The notes under the pieces were generated by a model. It worked only from the letters and a program-made list of their open reading frames with translations, did no database searches and was not told where the DNA came from. Positions 33,436 to 41,785 of a stretch of DNA of 64,000 bases are shown piece after piece. The stretch lies in the NCBI GenBank assembly GCA_913055735.1, contig CAJXKD010000002.1, positions 846,150 to 910,149 on the forward strand, in the 5' to 3' direction. Source of the stretch: an uncultured Rhodospirillales bacterium. Its GTDB lineage: Bacteria; Pseudomonadota; Alphaproteobacteria; Rhodospirillales; UBA2165. How positions within the stretch are numbered: the stretch's first letter is position 1; every line of letters begins with the position of its first letter. Made by a program: the position numbers and the translations under genes.

Positions 33436-34659
33436 ATGAGCAGCCACGCGGCGGACTCCGCCAATCGCACGCTTGCCGAGGAAGAAGAATTCCGGCGCCG
33501 GCTCGTCGACAAAGCGGATTCCATCCTACCCGTGTTGCGCGCCAACGCGCGCGATGCCGACGCCAACAACCGCCTGCCCGACGCCAGCCTCGCCGCCATG
33601 GACAGCATCGACCTGTTCGCGTTGCGCGCGCCGCGCCGCTTCGGCGGACTGGAAGCGGACTTGCGTACCTATGTGGACGTGGTGGCCGAGATCGGCCGCG
33701 GCTGCAGCTCCGCTGCCTGGATCACCTTCATCTCCACCGCCACGGCGTGGATCGCGTCGCTGTTTCCCGACGACGCACAGCGGGACATCTTCGATGGCCA
33801 TCCCGGTACCCGCTTCATCGGCCTGTTGGAGCCCAGCGCCACGACCAAGCCGGCCGACGGCGGCTATCGTGTCACCGGCAAATGGTACTACGCGTCCAAT
33901 TGCCTGCATGCCGATTGGGGCCTGTTTTCGGTGCCTCTCATGGACGACCAAGGCGAGGTCACGGCGCCCGGTGTCGTCCTGATCCCGGCCAAGGACCTGC
34001 CGGTGGAAACCACTTGGTTCGTCGCCGGCATGCGCGGCACCGGTTCCAACGCGGTGAGCGTCGACGACGTTTTCGTGCCGTCGCACCGCGTCCTCGAATT
34101 GCCGCGCCTGTTGCAAAACGACGTGCCGCGCGAACGGAAGGACGAGGTTGTCTACCGCGAGGATTTCCTCCTCACCGCCATCCTCATGGTAGTGCCACCC
34201 ATGCTCGGCATGGCCCGCGCCGCCCTCGATCATACGGTAGCCGCCGTGTGCAAGGGCAAGAAGATCAACTACACTTTCTATGACGCGTCGCGCGACGCGC
34301 CCTCGGTCCAGCTTGCCCTCGCCGACGCCGCGACCGAGATCGATACCGCGCACGTGCTGGTCCGCCATTGGGCCGACGAGATTTGCGCCGCCGCCCGCGA
34401 GAACCGCGCCATCGATCCCGCGACCCGCGCCCGGGCGCGCAGCGAGTTCGGCTTCGCCATCCGCCTGTGTCAGCAGGCCATGCAGCGGTTGCTGGATGTC
34501 ACCGGCGCCGGGGCCTTTGCCGATTCCAACCCGATCCAGCGCCTCTGGCGCGATTTCGAGACGGCGAGCCGCCACGGCCTCGTCAGTCCCGACATGGCGC
34601 GCGAAATGTACGGCCGCTCGCTGGTCGGCAACGAGGAAACCATCACGCCGCTCGTCTAA
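33436..34659 (+). CDS. Acyl-CoA-dehydrogenase-like flavin monooxygenase
   Basis: The protein has 407 residues with the overall fold of acyl-CoA dehydrogenases. It resembles the HsaA/HpaB-type two-component hydroxylases: ALRAPRRFGGLEADLRTYVDVVAEIGRGCSSAAWI at the N-terminus, GYRVTGKWYYASNCLHADW in the middle and GAGAFADSNPIQRLWRDFETASRHG at the end. That last motif is typical of the phenol or pigment hydroxylase branch. Such enzymes hydroxylate aromatic rings using reduced flavin from a partner reductase. No reductase gene is adjacent. A fused gallate dioxygenase lies close by, so ring hydroxylation before cleavage is a natural reading. Confidence 0.8.
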   Translation: MSSHAADSANRTLAEEEEFRRRLVDKADSILPVLRANARDADANNRLPDASLAAMDSIDLFALRAPRRFGGLEADLRTYVDVVAEIGRGCSSAAWITFISTATAWIASLFPDDAQRDIFDGHPGTRFIGLLEPSATTKPADGGYRVTGKWYYASNCLHADWGLFSVPLMDDQGEVTAPGVVLIPAKDLPVETTWFVAGMRGTGSNAVSVDDVFVPSHRVLELPRLLQNDVPRERKDEVVYREDFLLTAILMVVPPMLGMARAALDHTVAAVCKGKKINYTFYDASRDAPSVQLALADAATEIDTAHVLVRHWADEICAAARENRAIDPATRARARSEFGFAIRLCQQAMQRLLDVTGAGAFADSNPIQRLWRDFETASRHGLVSPDMAREMYGRSLVGNEETITPLV

Positions 34660-34687
34660 CGCGCCCTCCTCTTTCTAAATCGGGTTC

Positions 34688-35605
34688 CTAGATCCGCTCA
34701 CAAATGCGTTTGAGGAAATCCAGGAAGGCGCGCGTCTTGTTGGAGAGCAACCGCCGGCTGGGATAGACGGCGTTGAGAACCGACGCCGACAGTTCGATCT
34801 GAATGTGCGGGCACACCTCGCGCAATTCGCCCTTCGCCAAGGCGTCCTTGCAATATTGTTCGGGCAGGAACGACACGCCCAAGCCGTTGGCGACGGCCTC
34901 GCGCACGACGATGGGATCGTTGGCTTTGATCACGTTCTTGCCGAGGCCCATCTGCTTCTTGCGGCCGCCTTCGCGGATCGGCAGCTTGGCGTGGGCGTAG
35001 CGCTTCTCGCAGATCTTGACCGACGATAAGAGTTCTTCGGCGGACACGTCGAGATCGTGTGCCTCGGCATAGGCCGCACTCGCCACCCACAAGAGACTGC
35101 CCTTGTAGAGGGGCGTGACGATGAGATCGGAATCGCTCAGCTCGCCGACGACGACGGCCAGGTCCAACCGGTCGCGGATCACATCCACCGCGTGGCTGGT
35201 GATGACGAGGTCGAGATCGATCTGCGGATAGTCCTCGTGGAACTCATTCAAATGATGCGCGACGATCTCGCGCCCGAAGGCCATGGGCATGGCGACAACT
35301 AAACGTCCGCTCGGCGTCGCGGTCAGACCCGACATGGTCGTCTCGGCCTCTTCCACCTGATCCATGATCGACCGGCAATGGCCGTAGAACACTTCGCCGT
35401 CGCCGGTCAGGCCGACGTTGCGGGTGTTGCGGTCGAGCAGCCGCACGCCCAGCGCCGTTTCCAAACGGGACAGCGCCTTGCTCACCGTCGATTTCGGCAT
35501 GTGCAGGACATCCGCCGCCGCGGTGATGCCGTTCTGCTCCACCACCGCCACGAATACCGGCACGTCATCCATTTGCCACTTCTGCATGGGCCCGCCATTG
35601 TTCAT
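34688..35605 (-). CDS. LysR family regulator divergent from gallate dioxygenase
   Basis: The protein has 305 residues. The N-terminal helix-turn-helix VPVFVAVVEQNGITAAADVLHMPKSTVSKALSRLETALGVRLLDRNTRNVGLTGDG is standard for LysR, followed by a substrate-binding region from ~90. ATGs at 35605, 35587 and 35572 are all in frame; the helix-turn-helix begins right after the third, so the exact start is open. Divergent position with an inverted repeat in the intergenic space suggests it controls the dioxygenase gene, probably responding to an aromatic acid. Confidence 0.88.
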   Translation of the reverse strand: MNNGGPMQKWQMDDVPVFVAVVEQNGITAAADVLHMPKSTVSKALSRLETALGVRLLDRNTRNVGLTGDGEVFYGHCRSIMDQVEEAETTMSGLTATPSGRLVVAMPMAFGREIVAHHLNEFHEDYPQIDLDLVITSHAVDVIRDRLDLAVVVGELSDSDLIVTPLYKGSLLWVASAAYAEAHDLDVSAEELLSSVKICEKRYAHAKLPIREGGRKKQMGLGKNVIKANDPIVVREAVANGLGVSFLPEQYCKDALAKGELREVCPHIQIELSASVLNAVYPSRRLLSNKTRAFLDFLKRICERI

Positions 35606-35610
35606 TTATA

Positions 35611-35644
35611 GAAACAATCTGTTCGTATATGATATATTGTTTTC
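35611..35644. promoter_or_regulatory. Candidate LysR operator
   Basis: GAAACAAT (35611-35618) and ATTGTTTTC (35636-35644) form an inverted repeat with one extra T, separated by 17 AT-rich bases, in the 105-base region between the divergent LysR and dioxygenase genes. The spacing suits a LysR tetramer recognition site. Confidence 0.5.
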
Positions 35645-35710
35645 CATCAGAGACCTCAATATCCTCTCGCGAAATCACCACAGAACTCACGCAAACGGGA
35701 GATTTCGGCC

Positions 35711-36991
35711 ATGGCCAATATCGTCGGCGGCATCGGGGCATCGCATTCCCCCACCATCAGCTTCGCCAAGGACACCCACAAGGAGAACGATCCGGGCTGG
35801 GCCCCCATCTTCGCAGGCTTCGCCGAGATCAAGAAATGGGTGGAAGCCAAAAAGGTCGACGTGCTGTTCCTGATCTATAACGATCACGTCACCTCGTTCT
35901 TCTTCGATCACTATTCCGCCTTCGCCATGGGCGTCGACGACATGTACGTCTCGGCCGACGAAGGCGGCGGGCCGCGCCCGACGGCACCCGTGAAGGGCCA
36001 CGCGGCTTTGTCGCGGCATATCGCCAACGCCCTGGTCGCCGATGAGTTCGACATGTCCTTCTTCCAGAAGAAGCCCGTCGATCACGGCTTCCTTTCTCCG
36101 ATCTCCATGCTGTCCGACGACAATGCGGGCTGGAAAGGCTCGGTCGTGCCCCTGCAGGTCGGCGTGCTGCAACTCCCCATCCCCAACGCGCGGCGCTGCT
36201 ACAAGCTGGGCAAGAGCCTGCGCAAGGCCATCCAAAGCTTCCCCGACGACAATCTGAACGTCGCCATCGCCGCCACCGGCGGCCTGTCGCACCAGGTGCA
36301 CGGCGAACGCTGCGGCTTCCTCAACGAGGACTGGGACAACGAGTTCCTCGAGTTGCTGGAGAAGGACCCGGACAAGCTCGTCAACATGCGCCTCGCCGAA
36401 TACGCCGAGAAAGGCGGCATGGAAGGCGCCGAGGTCATCATGTGGCTGATCATGCGCGGCGCGCTGTCCGACGAGGTGCGCAAGGTGCATTCGCAAACCT
36501 ACGCGCCGTCCATGACCAACATCGCGACGCTGATCTTCGAGGATCTCGGCGATCCGCCGTCACAGAAGGAGATCGACGATTACCGCGCCCATATCGGCTA
36601 TGAACTGGCCGGCGCGGAGAAGCTCGAGGGCACTCATCCCTTCACGCTCGAAACCAGCCTCCGCGCCTATCGCGTCAACGACTTCCTGCACCGTTTGGTC
36701 ATCCCCGAACACCGGGAACGGTTCGTCAACGACCCCGAAGCGTTGTTCGACGAATTCGGTCTGAGCGAACAGGAAAAGGACCTGATCCGCGAGAAGAAAT
36801 GGATCGAGATGATCCATTACGGCGTCAGCTTCTTCCTGCTCGAAAAAATGGGCGCCGTCACCGGCGTGTCGAACCCGAGCATCTATGCCGCCATGCGCGG
36901 CCAGTCGCTCGAGGAGTTCCAGAAATCCCGCAACGTGCCCATCCAATACACGGTGGCCGGCGGCGACAACGCCAAGCGCTTCGATACCTAG
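35711..36991 (+). CDS. desB: Gallate dioxygenase (fused LigB-LigA type)
   Basis: The protein has 426 residues. Residues 1-~280 are a class III extradiol dioxygenase catalytic domain (LigB) with iron ligands in GASHSP (His), YNDHVTSFFFD (His) and EGAEVIMW (Glu), plus GGLSHQVHGERCGFLN with the acid-base histidine. Residues ~300-420 are the LigA-like domain (TSLRAYRVNDFLHRLVIPEHRERF, then KWIEMIHYGVSFFLLEKM). Fusion of the two subunits in one chain of ~420 residues is the arrangement of gallate dioxygenases (DesB/GalA), which open gallate to 4-oxalomesaconate. Protocatechuate 4,5-dioxygenase is the alternative, but its subunits are usually separate. Controlled probably by the divergent LysR. Confidence 0.85.
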   Translation: MANIVGGIGASHSPTISFAKDTHKENDPGWAPIFAGFAEIKKWVEAKKVDVLFLIYNDHVTSFFFDHYSAFAMGVDDMYVSADEGGGPRPTAPVKGHAALSRHIANALVADEFDMSFFQKKPVDHGFLSPISMLSDDNAGWKGSVVPLQVGVLQLPIPNARRCYKLGKSLRKAIQSFPDDNLNVAIAATGGLSHQVHGERCGFLNEDWDNEFLELLEKDPDKLVNMRLAEYAEKGGMEGAEVIMWLIMRGALSDEVRKVHSQTYAPSMTNIATLIFEDLGDPPSQKEIDDYRAHIGYELAGAEKLEGTHPFTLETSLRAYRVNDFLHRLVIPEHRERFVNDPEALFDEFGLSEQEKDLIREKKWIEMIHYGVSFFLLEKMGAVTGVSNPSIYAAMRGQSLEEFQKSRNVPIQYTVAGGDNAKRFDT

Positions 36992-37012
36992 ATCTTACTG
37001 CTCCTCCTAACC

Positions 37013-37050
37013 AAAAAACCGCCTTGCGGGATCCCGGCAAGGCGGTTTTT
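37013..37050 (+). terminator. Strong intrinsic terminator
   Basis: AAACCGCCTTGC-type arms (37016-37027 and the matching GCAAGGCGGTTT) form a long GC-rich stem closed by GGGATCCC and followed by a T run. It lies 22 bases after the gallate dioxygenase stop and 9 bases from the 3' end of the tRNA-Arg gene on the other strand. The A run on the left makes it usable in both directions. Confidence 0.85.
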
Positions 37051-37058
37051 CTGGCAAA

Positions 37059-37135
37059 TGGCGCGCCCGGCAGGACTCGAACCTGCAACCCCCGGCTTAG
37101 AAGGCCGGTGCTCTATCCAGTTGAGCTACGGGCGC
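37059..37135 (-). tRNA. tRNA-Arg (anticodon TCT)
   Basis: The minus strand folds as a complete cloverleaf: acceptor GCGCCCG/CGGGCGC, D-arm GCTC/GAGC, anticodon stem CCGGC/GCCGG with loop CTTCTAA giving TCT, T-arm GCAGG/CCTGC with TTCGAGT, discriminator G and encoded CCA. It is 77 nucleotides long and reads AGA codons. Confidence 0.95.
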
Positions 37136-37187
37136 CCTAGAAATCGATCCGATCGATTTCCGCAATATACCAAAAATGTGACGATTA

Positions 37188-37490
37188 TTATTCGATGCGG
37201 TCGTGGCGGAAATTGTCGGCGTAGCTTTTCGGCCTCACCCGTCTGAGGTGGGGTTCCTCGATGGCGACGTCGAAGCCGTGCTTCTCGGCATAGGCCACCG
37301 CCTCTTCCCTCGTGTCGAAATTGAGCCGCAATTGCGTGCGGGTATCGCCGGAACCGATCCAGCCCATCAGGGGATCGGCGCGCTTGGCTTCGCTGGGCTC
37401 GAACTCCACCCGCCAGCGGCGCGTGTTGGCGCGGCCCGATTGCATGGCGGTCTTGGCGGGTTGAAAGATACGGACCTTGGGTCGGATCAC
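37188..37490 (-). CDS. NDUFS4-family complex I accessory subunit
   Basis: The protein has 100 residues. VRIFQPAKTAMQSGRANTRRWRVEFE, PLMGWIGSGDTRTQLRLNFDTREEAVAYAEKHGF and RPKSYADNFRHDRIE match the ETC complex I 18-kDa (NDUFS4) family. In alphaproteobacteria and mitochondria the family is an accessory subunit attached to NADH:quinone oxidoreductase. It serves as a lineage marker here. No other nuo gene lies in the window, which is usual since this subunit is encoded apart from the nuo operon. Confidence 0.92.
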   Translation of the reverse strand: MIRPKVRIFQPAKTAMQSGRANTRRWRVEFEPSEAKRADPLMGWIGSGDTRTQLRLNFDTREEAVAYAEKHGFDVAIEEPHLRRVRPKSYADNFRHDRIE

Positions 37491-37611
37491 CGAAAGCTCT
37501 CCTTACGCGGCGGATGACACATATATAGTGATGCGCCGCATTATGCCCAAGCGGCCCGAAATCGCCATAAAATTTATAAGAGAAATTAGCCGGGAAATTT
37601 GAAGTGTCTTA

Positions 37612-37652
37612 AGGCCGGGGATAAAGCGGGGCCTCCGTTCTCTCCCCGGCCT
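37612..37652. terminator. 10-bp inverted repeat, possible terminator
   Basis: AGGCCGGGGA (37612-37621) and TCCCCGGCCT (37643-37652) form a perfect stem with a 21-base loop. It lies 98 bases downstream of the hypothetical gene that ends at 37750 on the minus strand. No good T run follows in either direction. The rest of 37491-37749 shows no gene. Confidence 0.4.
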
Positions 37653-37749
37653 CAAGAGCAGCTCGTTTGCGGAAGCTTATGCTTCTCTAGGTATCACTCC
37701 CCAGTGAACCTGGGCAAACCGGACGCCGGCGGATTACTTGCCGGCCTCC

Positions 37750-38085
37750 TTAAAACGCATGGCGAAGAGCTTCGAACCACACGGAAACGGCAGAAACGTC
37801 GAACAGCAGCACGGCCAGCGCCATCAGGCTGCCGGCGAGCGCGATCGCGCGCGTGACATAGGAAAACGCCGTGGAGGACACCCGACGGGCCCAGCGGGAC
37901 CGGCGGGCGCGTGCGTCGGCCCTGGCCCGAACCTTGCGCCGCGCGGTCACATCGTCGGCGTGCTGGCGCTCATCGTCGCTCGGGATGTAGAGCACGAGGC
38001 GGCCCGGCACATGCTGATGGGCAAAGGAATCGGTGTCGGTTGACGGCCCGTAGGAATCGAACGCGGGCCCGGCGAAGGCGGTCAT
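37750..38085 (-). CDS. Hypothetical protein with C-terminal membrane helix
   Basis: The protein has 111 residues and GGGGGAAAG 4-12 bases before the ATG, a strong ribosome binding site that argues for a real gene. The N-terminal 50 residues are polar (GPSTDTDSFAHQHVPGRLVLY), a basic stretch follows (ARRKVRARADARARRSRWARR), and one hydrophobic helix (AIALAGSLMALAVLLFDVSAVSVW) ends the protein. Orientation by the positive-inside rule puts the N-terminus in the cytoplasm. No family is recognised. It is not co-transcribed with the tRNA genes on either side. Confidence 0.55.
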   Translation of the reverse strand: MTAFAGPAFDSYGPSTDTDSFAHQHVPGRLVLYIPSDDERQHADDVTARRKVRARADARARRSRWARRVSSTAFSYVTRAIALAGSLMALAVLLFDVSAVSVWFEALRHAF

Positions 38086-38323
38086 TCTTTCCCCCTATGA
38101 AACTCGGGAAGGGATCTGTGAAAGTGGTGTTTTTGGCGTGTGTTATTGACTGTAACTGTATGTATCAAAGGTTAACGACGCGTTAACGGGTGTTTAACCG
38201 CAGACTTCCGCCAAAAAACGAGGTGCGCCGCGCGGCATGGCGGGACAGGTGGCGCCGTTTGTTAACAAAAATATTAATAGGTGAAAGGCCCGGAAAATTG
38301 GCCGGAAAGTTGACGAGAAAATA

Positions 38324-38400
<77 letters not shown>

Positions 38401-38460
38401 ACACGGCCCCCGACACACGGCATGGGACGGGCGATAGATAGGCCCCTATGGCTTCACAGT

Positions 38461-38497
38461 CAATCTAGGGGGCAATCTAGGGGGCCAATCTAAGGGG
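38461..38497. repeat. Three tandem 12-13 bp repeats at the end of the TRAP gene
   Basis: CAATCTAGGGGG occurs at 38461 and 38473, and CAATCTAAGGGG at 38486. On the minus strand each unit carries a TAG, and the third supplies the stop codon of the TRAP permease gene (38490-38492). This looks like slippage duplication of the gene's 3' terminus. Confidence 0.7.
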
Positions 38498-40472
38498 TTT
38501 CCGCTTGCGGCTGCAGCGCGGGCTGGCGCCGGAAGCGCACGCCGTGCCAAACGAGATAGGCGAGCGCGAGCGCCGTTACCGGCCAATGGACGACTGGATC
38601 GACATAGAGCATGCCGACCGGCAGCGCGAGACGCACGACGATTTCCCACACCGGCAGGCGGCGGCAATCGAAGGCGATCACCGCGCTCGACACCAGATAG
38701 ATGATGACCAAAAGCCGCGCGAGGATGGACAGGAATGCCGTCAACTCGAAGTCGGCACCGCCCTCCGGCACCAGCAACAGCACCGGATAATAGGCAAAGA
38801 TGAACGGGACCATGAATTTCACCAGGCCGATTCGCATGGCGTAGACCGCCGTCGTCAACGGCGGCGCGCCGGAAATGGAGGCCGCGGCATAGGCCGCCAC
38901 CGCCACCGGCGGCGTGATGGACGACGCGACGCCGTAGTAGAAGACGAACAGATGCGCGGTTAGCATGGCGAGGCCGAGGGACTGCATCGACGGCCCGAGG
39001 ATCAGTACGATGGTCAAATAGGCGGGCAAGGTCGGCATGCCCATGCTGAGCATTAAGGCGGCCAGCGCCGCGATGATCAGGGTGATGAACAGCTGCGTGC
39101 CCGTCGCCTGCCCCACCACTTGCGCAAAATCATTGGGCAGGCCGGTGGCGCCCAGGACCGCGACGATGATGCCGACGACGCCGATGGCCATGAGTAGCGA
39201 GGCATGCGTTTCAGCGCCTCGCGCCAACGCCATAATGATACGGAACGGATTGGCGCGGATTTCCGGGTTGAGGAAGCTGAGCACGATCACCGTGTACATG
39301 GCGAGCATGCCGGCGCCGGCCGGCGAGAAGCCCTTGAGCAGAGAGACCACGACCACCGCCACCGGCACGATGATCATGATCATGTTGATGTAATCCTGCC
39401 GATCGACGGCGAGTTCATCATCGTCCACCTCGGGGGCGGCCTCGACGCCGAGGCGCCGCGCTTCGAAGATCACCGAGGCGATGAGGCTCGAGTAGTACGC
39501 CAGCGCCGGGATCAGGGCGGCGACGATGATGGTGAGATAGGAAATGCCGGTGAAGTCTGCCATCACCAGCGCCGCGGCGCCCATGATCGGCGGCATGATC
39601 TGCCCGGCGGACGAGGCCGTCGCCTCGACGCCGCCCGCGAAGGCGGGGCTGAACCCGCGCCGCTTGATCATCGGAATGGTGATGACGCCGGTGGCGACGA
39701 CGTTGGTCACCGCGCCGCCCGACATGGTGCCGAACAGGGCCGACGCGACGATGGCGGCGTGGGCCGGACCGCCCCGGAAGCGGCGGGTCAGGTGGAAGGC
39801 GATCTTGATCAGCGAGCGGCCGCCGCCGGTCTGTTCCAGCATGGTGCCCAACAGCACGAAGGGAAACACGGTGAAAATCAGGATACCCATGATGGTGCCG
39901 AGCACGCCGTCGTTGAGGTTGAACCACAGGTCCTCGGAGGTTTCGAGGAACACGATGGGCGCGGTCTCGAAAATCCACGGCCAATATTCGCCGGTGAACA
40001 AATAGACCAATGCGACGATGCCGCAGATTGCGAGCGGCGCGCCCCATGCCTTCCAGCAGATGACGATGAAACAGAAGCAGCCAATCAAAGCCGTGACCGG
40101 ATGGATCAGGGTAAAGTCGAACAGCCCCGATTCGATCTCGGATACGTCGACGTAATAGCGCCAGAACGTCCAGAAGGCCGCCGCGATCAAAGCCGCATCG
40201 ATGGCAAACCCAAGCCAAGCCAGGGCCGGACGATGCTCTCGGAACCACAGGGTGAAGCCCTTGGTCGCGAGGACGATGAAGATCGAACAGGCGAGAAACA
40301 GCGGCCGGATAATCTCGCTGGGATACGGCCCCACCGTGGGAATGAACCATACCCTCGGGGCGGAATTGGTGATGCCCATGCCCGCCATGAAAAGCGCGAC
40401 GATGAAAACGACTGCGCCGATGACGCGCACCAAAGTGCCACCCTGGCCGCCAACTTGACCTTCAACTGTCAT
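38490..40472 (-). CDS. TRAP transporter permease, fused DctQ-DctM (TAXI type)
   Basis: The protein is about 660 residues from the ATG at 40472, with some 16-18 hydrophobic segments. The small-subunit part is N-terminal (~1-200). The large-subunit part contains FTVFPFVLLGTMLEQTGGGRSLIKIAFHLTRRFRGGPAHAAIVASALFGTMSGGAVTNVVATGVITIPMIKRRG and VEATASSAGQIMPPIMGAAALVMADFTG, diagnostic of the fused TAXI-TRAP permease. It moves a small organic acid driven by ion gradients, with the neighbouring periplasmic TAXI protein as binder. Substrate is unknown. A start at 40505 is in frame but gives a poor N-terminus. Confidence 0.92.
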   Translation of the reverse strand: MTVEGQVGGQGGTLVRVIGAVVFIVALFMAGMGITNSAPRVWFIPTVGPYPSEIIRPLFLACSIFIVLATKGFTLWFREHRPALAWLGFAIDAALIAAAFWTFWRYYVDVSEIESGLFDFTLIHPVTALIGCFCFIVICWKAWGAPLAICGIVALVYLFTGEYWPWIFETAPIVFLETSEDLWFNLNDGVLGTIMGILIFTVFPFVLLGTMLEQTGGGRSLIKIAFHLTRRFRGGPAHAAIVASALFGTMSGGAVTNVVATGVITIPMIKRRGFSPAFAGGVEATASSAGQIMPPIMGAAALVMADFTGISYLTIIVAALIPALAYYSSLIASVIFEARRLGVEAAPEVDDDELAVDRQDYINMIMIIVPVAVVVVSLLKGFSPAGAGMLAMYTVIVLSFLNPEIRANPFRIIMALARGAETHASLLMAIGVVGIIVAVLGATGLPNDFAQVVGQATGTQLFITLIIAALAALMLSMGMPTLPAYLTIVLILGPSMQSLGLAMLTAHLFVFYYGVASSITPPVAVAAYAAASISGAPPLTTAVYAMRIGLVKFMVPFIFAYYPVLLLVPEGGADFELTAFLSILARLLVIIYLVSSAVIAFDCRRLPVWEIVVRLALPVGMLYVDPVVHWPVTALALAYLVWHGVRFRRQPALQPQAETP

Positions 40473-40553
40473 CCGAAATGTCCGTTCACGAGGATGCCCA
40501 CCCACGACCGGCCGCTCCCCTTGGGCAGCGGCCGGATCTGGTTACGCGGTCAA

Positions 40554-41585
40554 TTACATTGCGGGCGGCAGCAGGCTGTCCGGAACCGCGATGCCCTTTT
40601 CCTTGTAGTACCGGATCGCGCCGGGATGCATCGGCGCGTTGATACCGACGAAGGGATCGTCTAGGGAAATCGGGCGCAGGATCACGGACGTCTCGTGAAC
40701 TTCCTTGATGTTGTCCCAGAACGACTTGGTCATCTTGTAAACGAACTCGTCATCCATGCTGGCGTTCACCGCGAAGTGGAACGTGCTGCCGCCGGCCTGA
40801 ATGTCGATGTCGTTGTTGACCTGACCGGAATAGGTCCCGGCGGGAATGACGGCGGACTTGGTGCCCGGCCGTTTCTCCCACTTCTTGAAGGCCTCGGAGT
40901 TGACCGCGTCACCCGCATCGAGCAAACGGAACTTCTTCGATAGGCCGAGCTGCTCGATCATCGCCGCGCCGGGGTTCACCGGACGCACGAACAGATCGAG
41001 CTTACCGTCCATCATCGCCTGTAGGCCGGAGCCCCAATTCAAGCGGACGGCGGTGTAATCGACATTCGGCTTATAGCCGGTCAGGGCTTCGATCATGGAT
41101 TCGACCGAAACAGCGGCGGCGCCGGACGGCGGACCGGTGAAGACGCGTTTGCCCTTGATGTCCTGCCACGTCTTGATGGTATCGATCTCGTAGGTGACGG
41201 GATGGAACGTCACCGCGATGAACCCAAAAAGCGAGCGGACGTTCTTGGAGGCCTTGATGGCTTCCTCATGCAGGCTCTTCTTGTACATGGCCGAGCCGGT
41301 GTTGAGGAAATGGTTCACCGCCGTGGGGATCGCCATCAGGTCGATCTGGCCGCGGCCCAGCTTGAGGGCCGATTTGGTCAGCGTCTGGCTGTCGTTGATC
41401 TGAATATCGATCCCAAGCTCGCGTTTATAGATTTTGGACATCACGGTGGTCAGCGCGTGGCCGGTGGACCCGGGATTGCCGGATTCAGATTTAAGGATTT
41501 TGGATTGGGCGAGGGCATCCTGACCGCCGAAGGCCAATCCCCCTGCCAAGGCCGCAACCGCGGCGGTTCGCAAAAGTGTGCGCAT
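40554..41585 (-). CDS. TAXI family TRAP substrate-binding protein
   Basis: The protein has 343 residues with a signal peptide (RTAAVAALAGGLAFGGQDALAQ). SESGNPGSTGHALTTVMSKIY, the fold around RGQIDLMAIPTAVNHFL, and FTGPPSGAAAVSVESMIEALTGYKPNVDYT are characteristic of TAXI (TRAP-associated extracytoplasmic immunogenic) proteins. It captures the substrate in the periplasm for the fused permease downstream. The two genes are on the same strand with 81 bases between them. A 200-base region separates it from the divergent LysR. Confidence 0.9.
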   Translation of the reverse strand: MRTLLRTAAVAALAGGLAFGGQDALAQSKILKSESGNPGSTGHALTTVMSKIYKRELGIDIQINDSQTLTKSALKLGRGQIDLMAIPTAVNHFLNTGSAMYKKSLHEEAIKASKNVRSLFGFIAVTFHPVTYEIDTIKTWQDIKGKRVFTGPPSGAAAVSVESMIEALTGYKPNVDYTAVRLNWGSGLQAMMDGKLDLFVRPVNPGAAMIEQLGLSKKFRLLDAGDAVNSEAFKKWEKRPGTKSAVIPAGTYSGQVNNDIDIQAGGSTFHFAVNASMDDEFVYKMTKSFWDNIKEVHETSVILRPISLDDPFVGINAPMHPGAIRYYKEKGIAVPDSLLPPAM

Positions 41586-41695
41586 GTTCTGTCTCTCCCT
41601 TTACGGCGGGCCCGCCCGCCTGAAACCTCAGTAATGCTTTGTTCGGCGCCCTAGGGAACCGGCCTTTATTAGTGATCTATATTATACGGCGCCGT

Positions 41696-41705
41696 TATCG
41701 GCCTG
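41696..41705. promoter_or_regulatory. 10-bp palindrome between TAXI gene and LysR
   Basis: ACGGCGCCGT is a perfect palindrome about midway in the 200-base divergent region (41586-41785), next to AT-rich flanks (CTATATTAT). It may be an operator for the LysR at 41786 acting on the TRAP genes. Confidence 0.35.
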
Positions 41706-41785
41706 CTTCCCTATTCCCCTCAATCATAGGGGGCATGGCATTGCCCTGGAATTGCATATTCGTTATGCTTCCATCTGGATTTGTT

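Noticed and set aside
39204..40664. A 486-residue plus-strand frame opposite the TRAP permease
   Set aside because: It is a shadow of the GC-rich membrane-protein gene, with no family motifs; the minus-strand frame is a clear fused TRAP permease.
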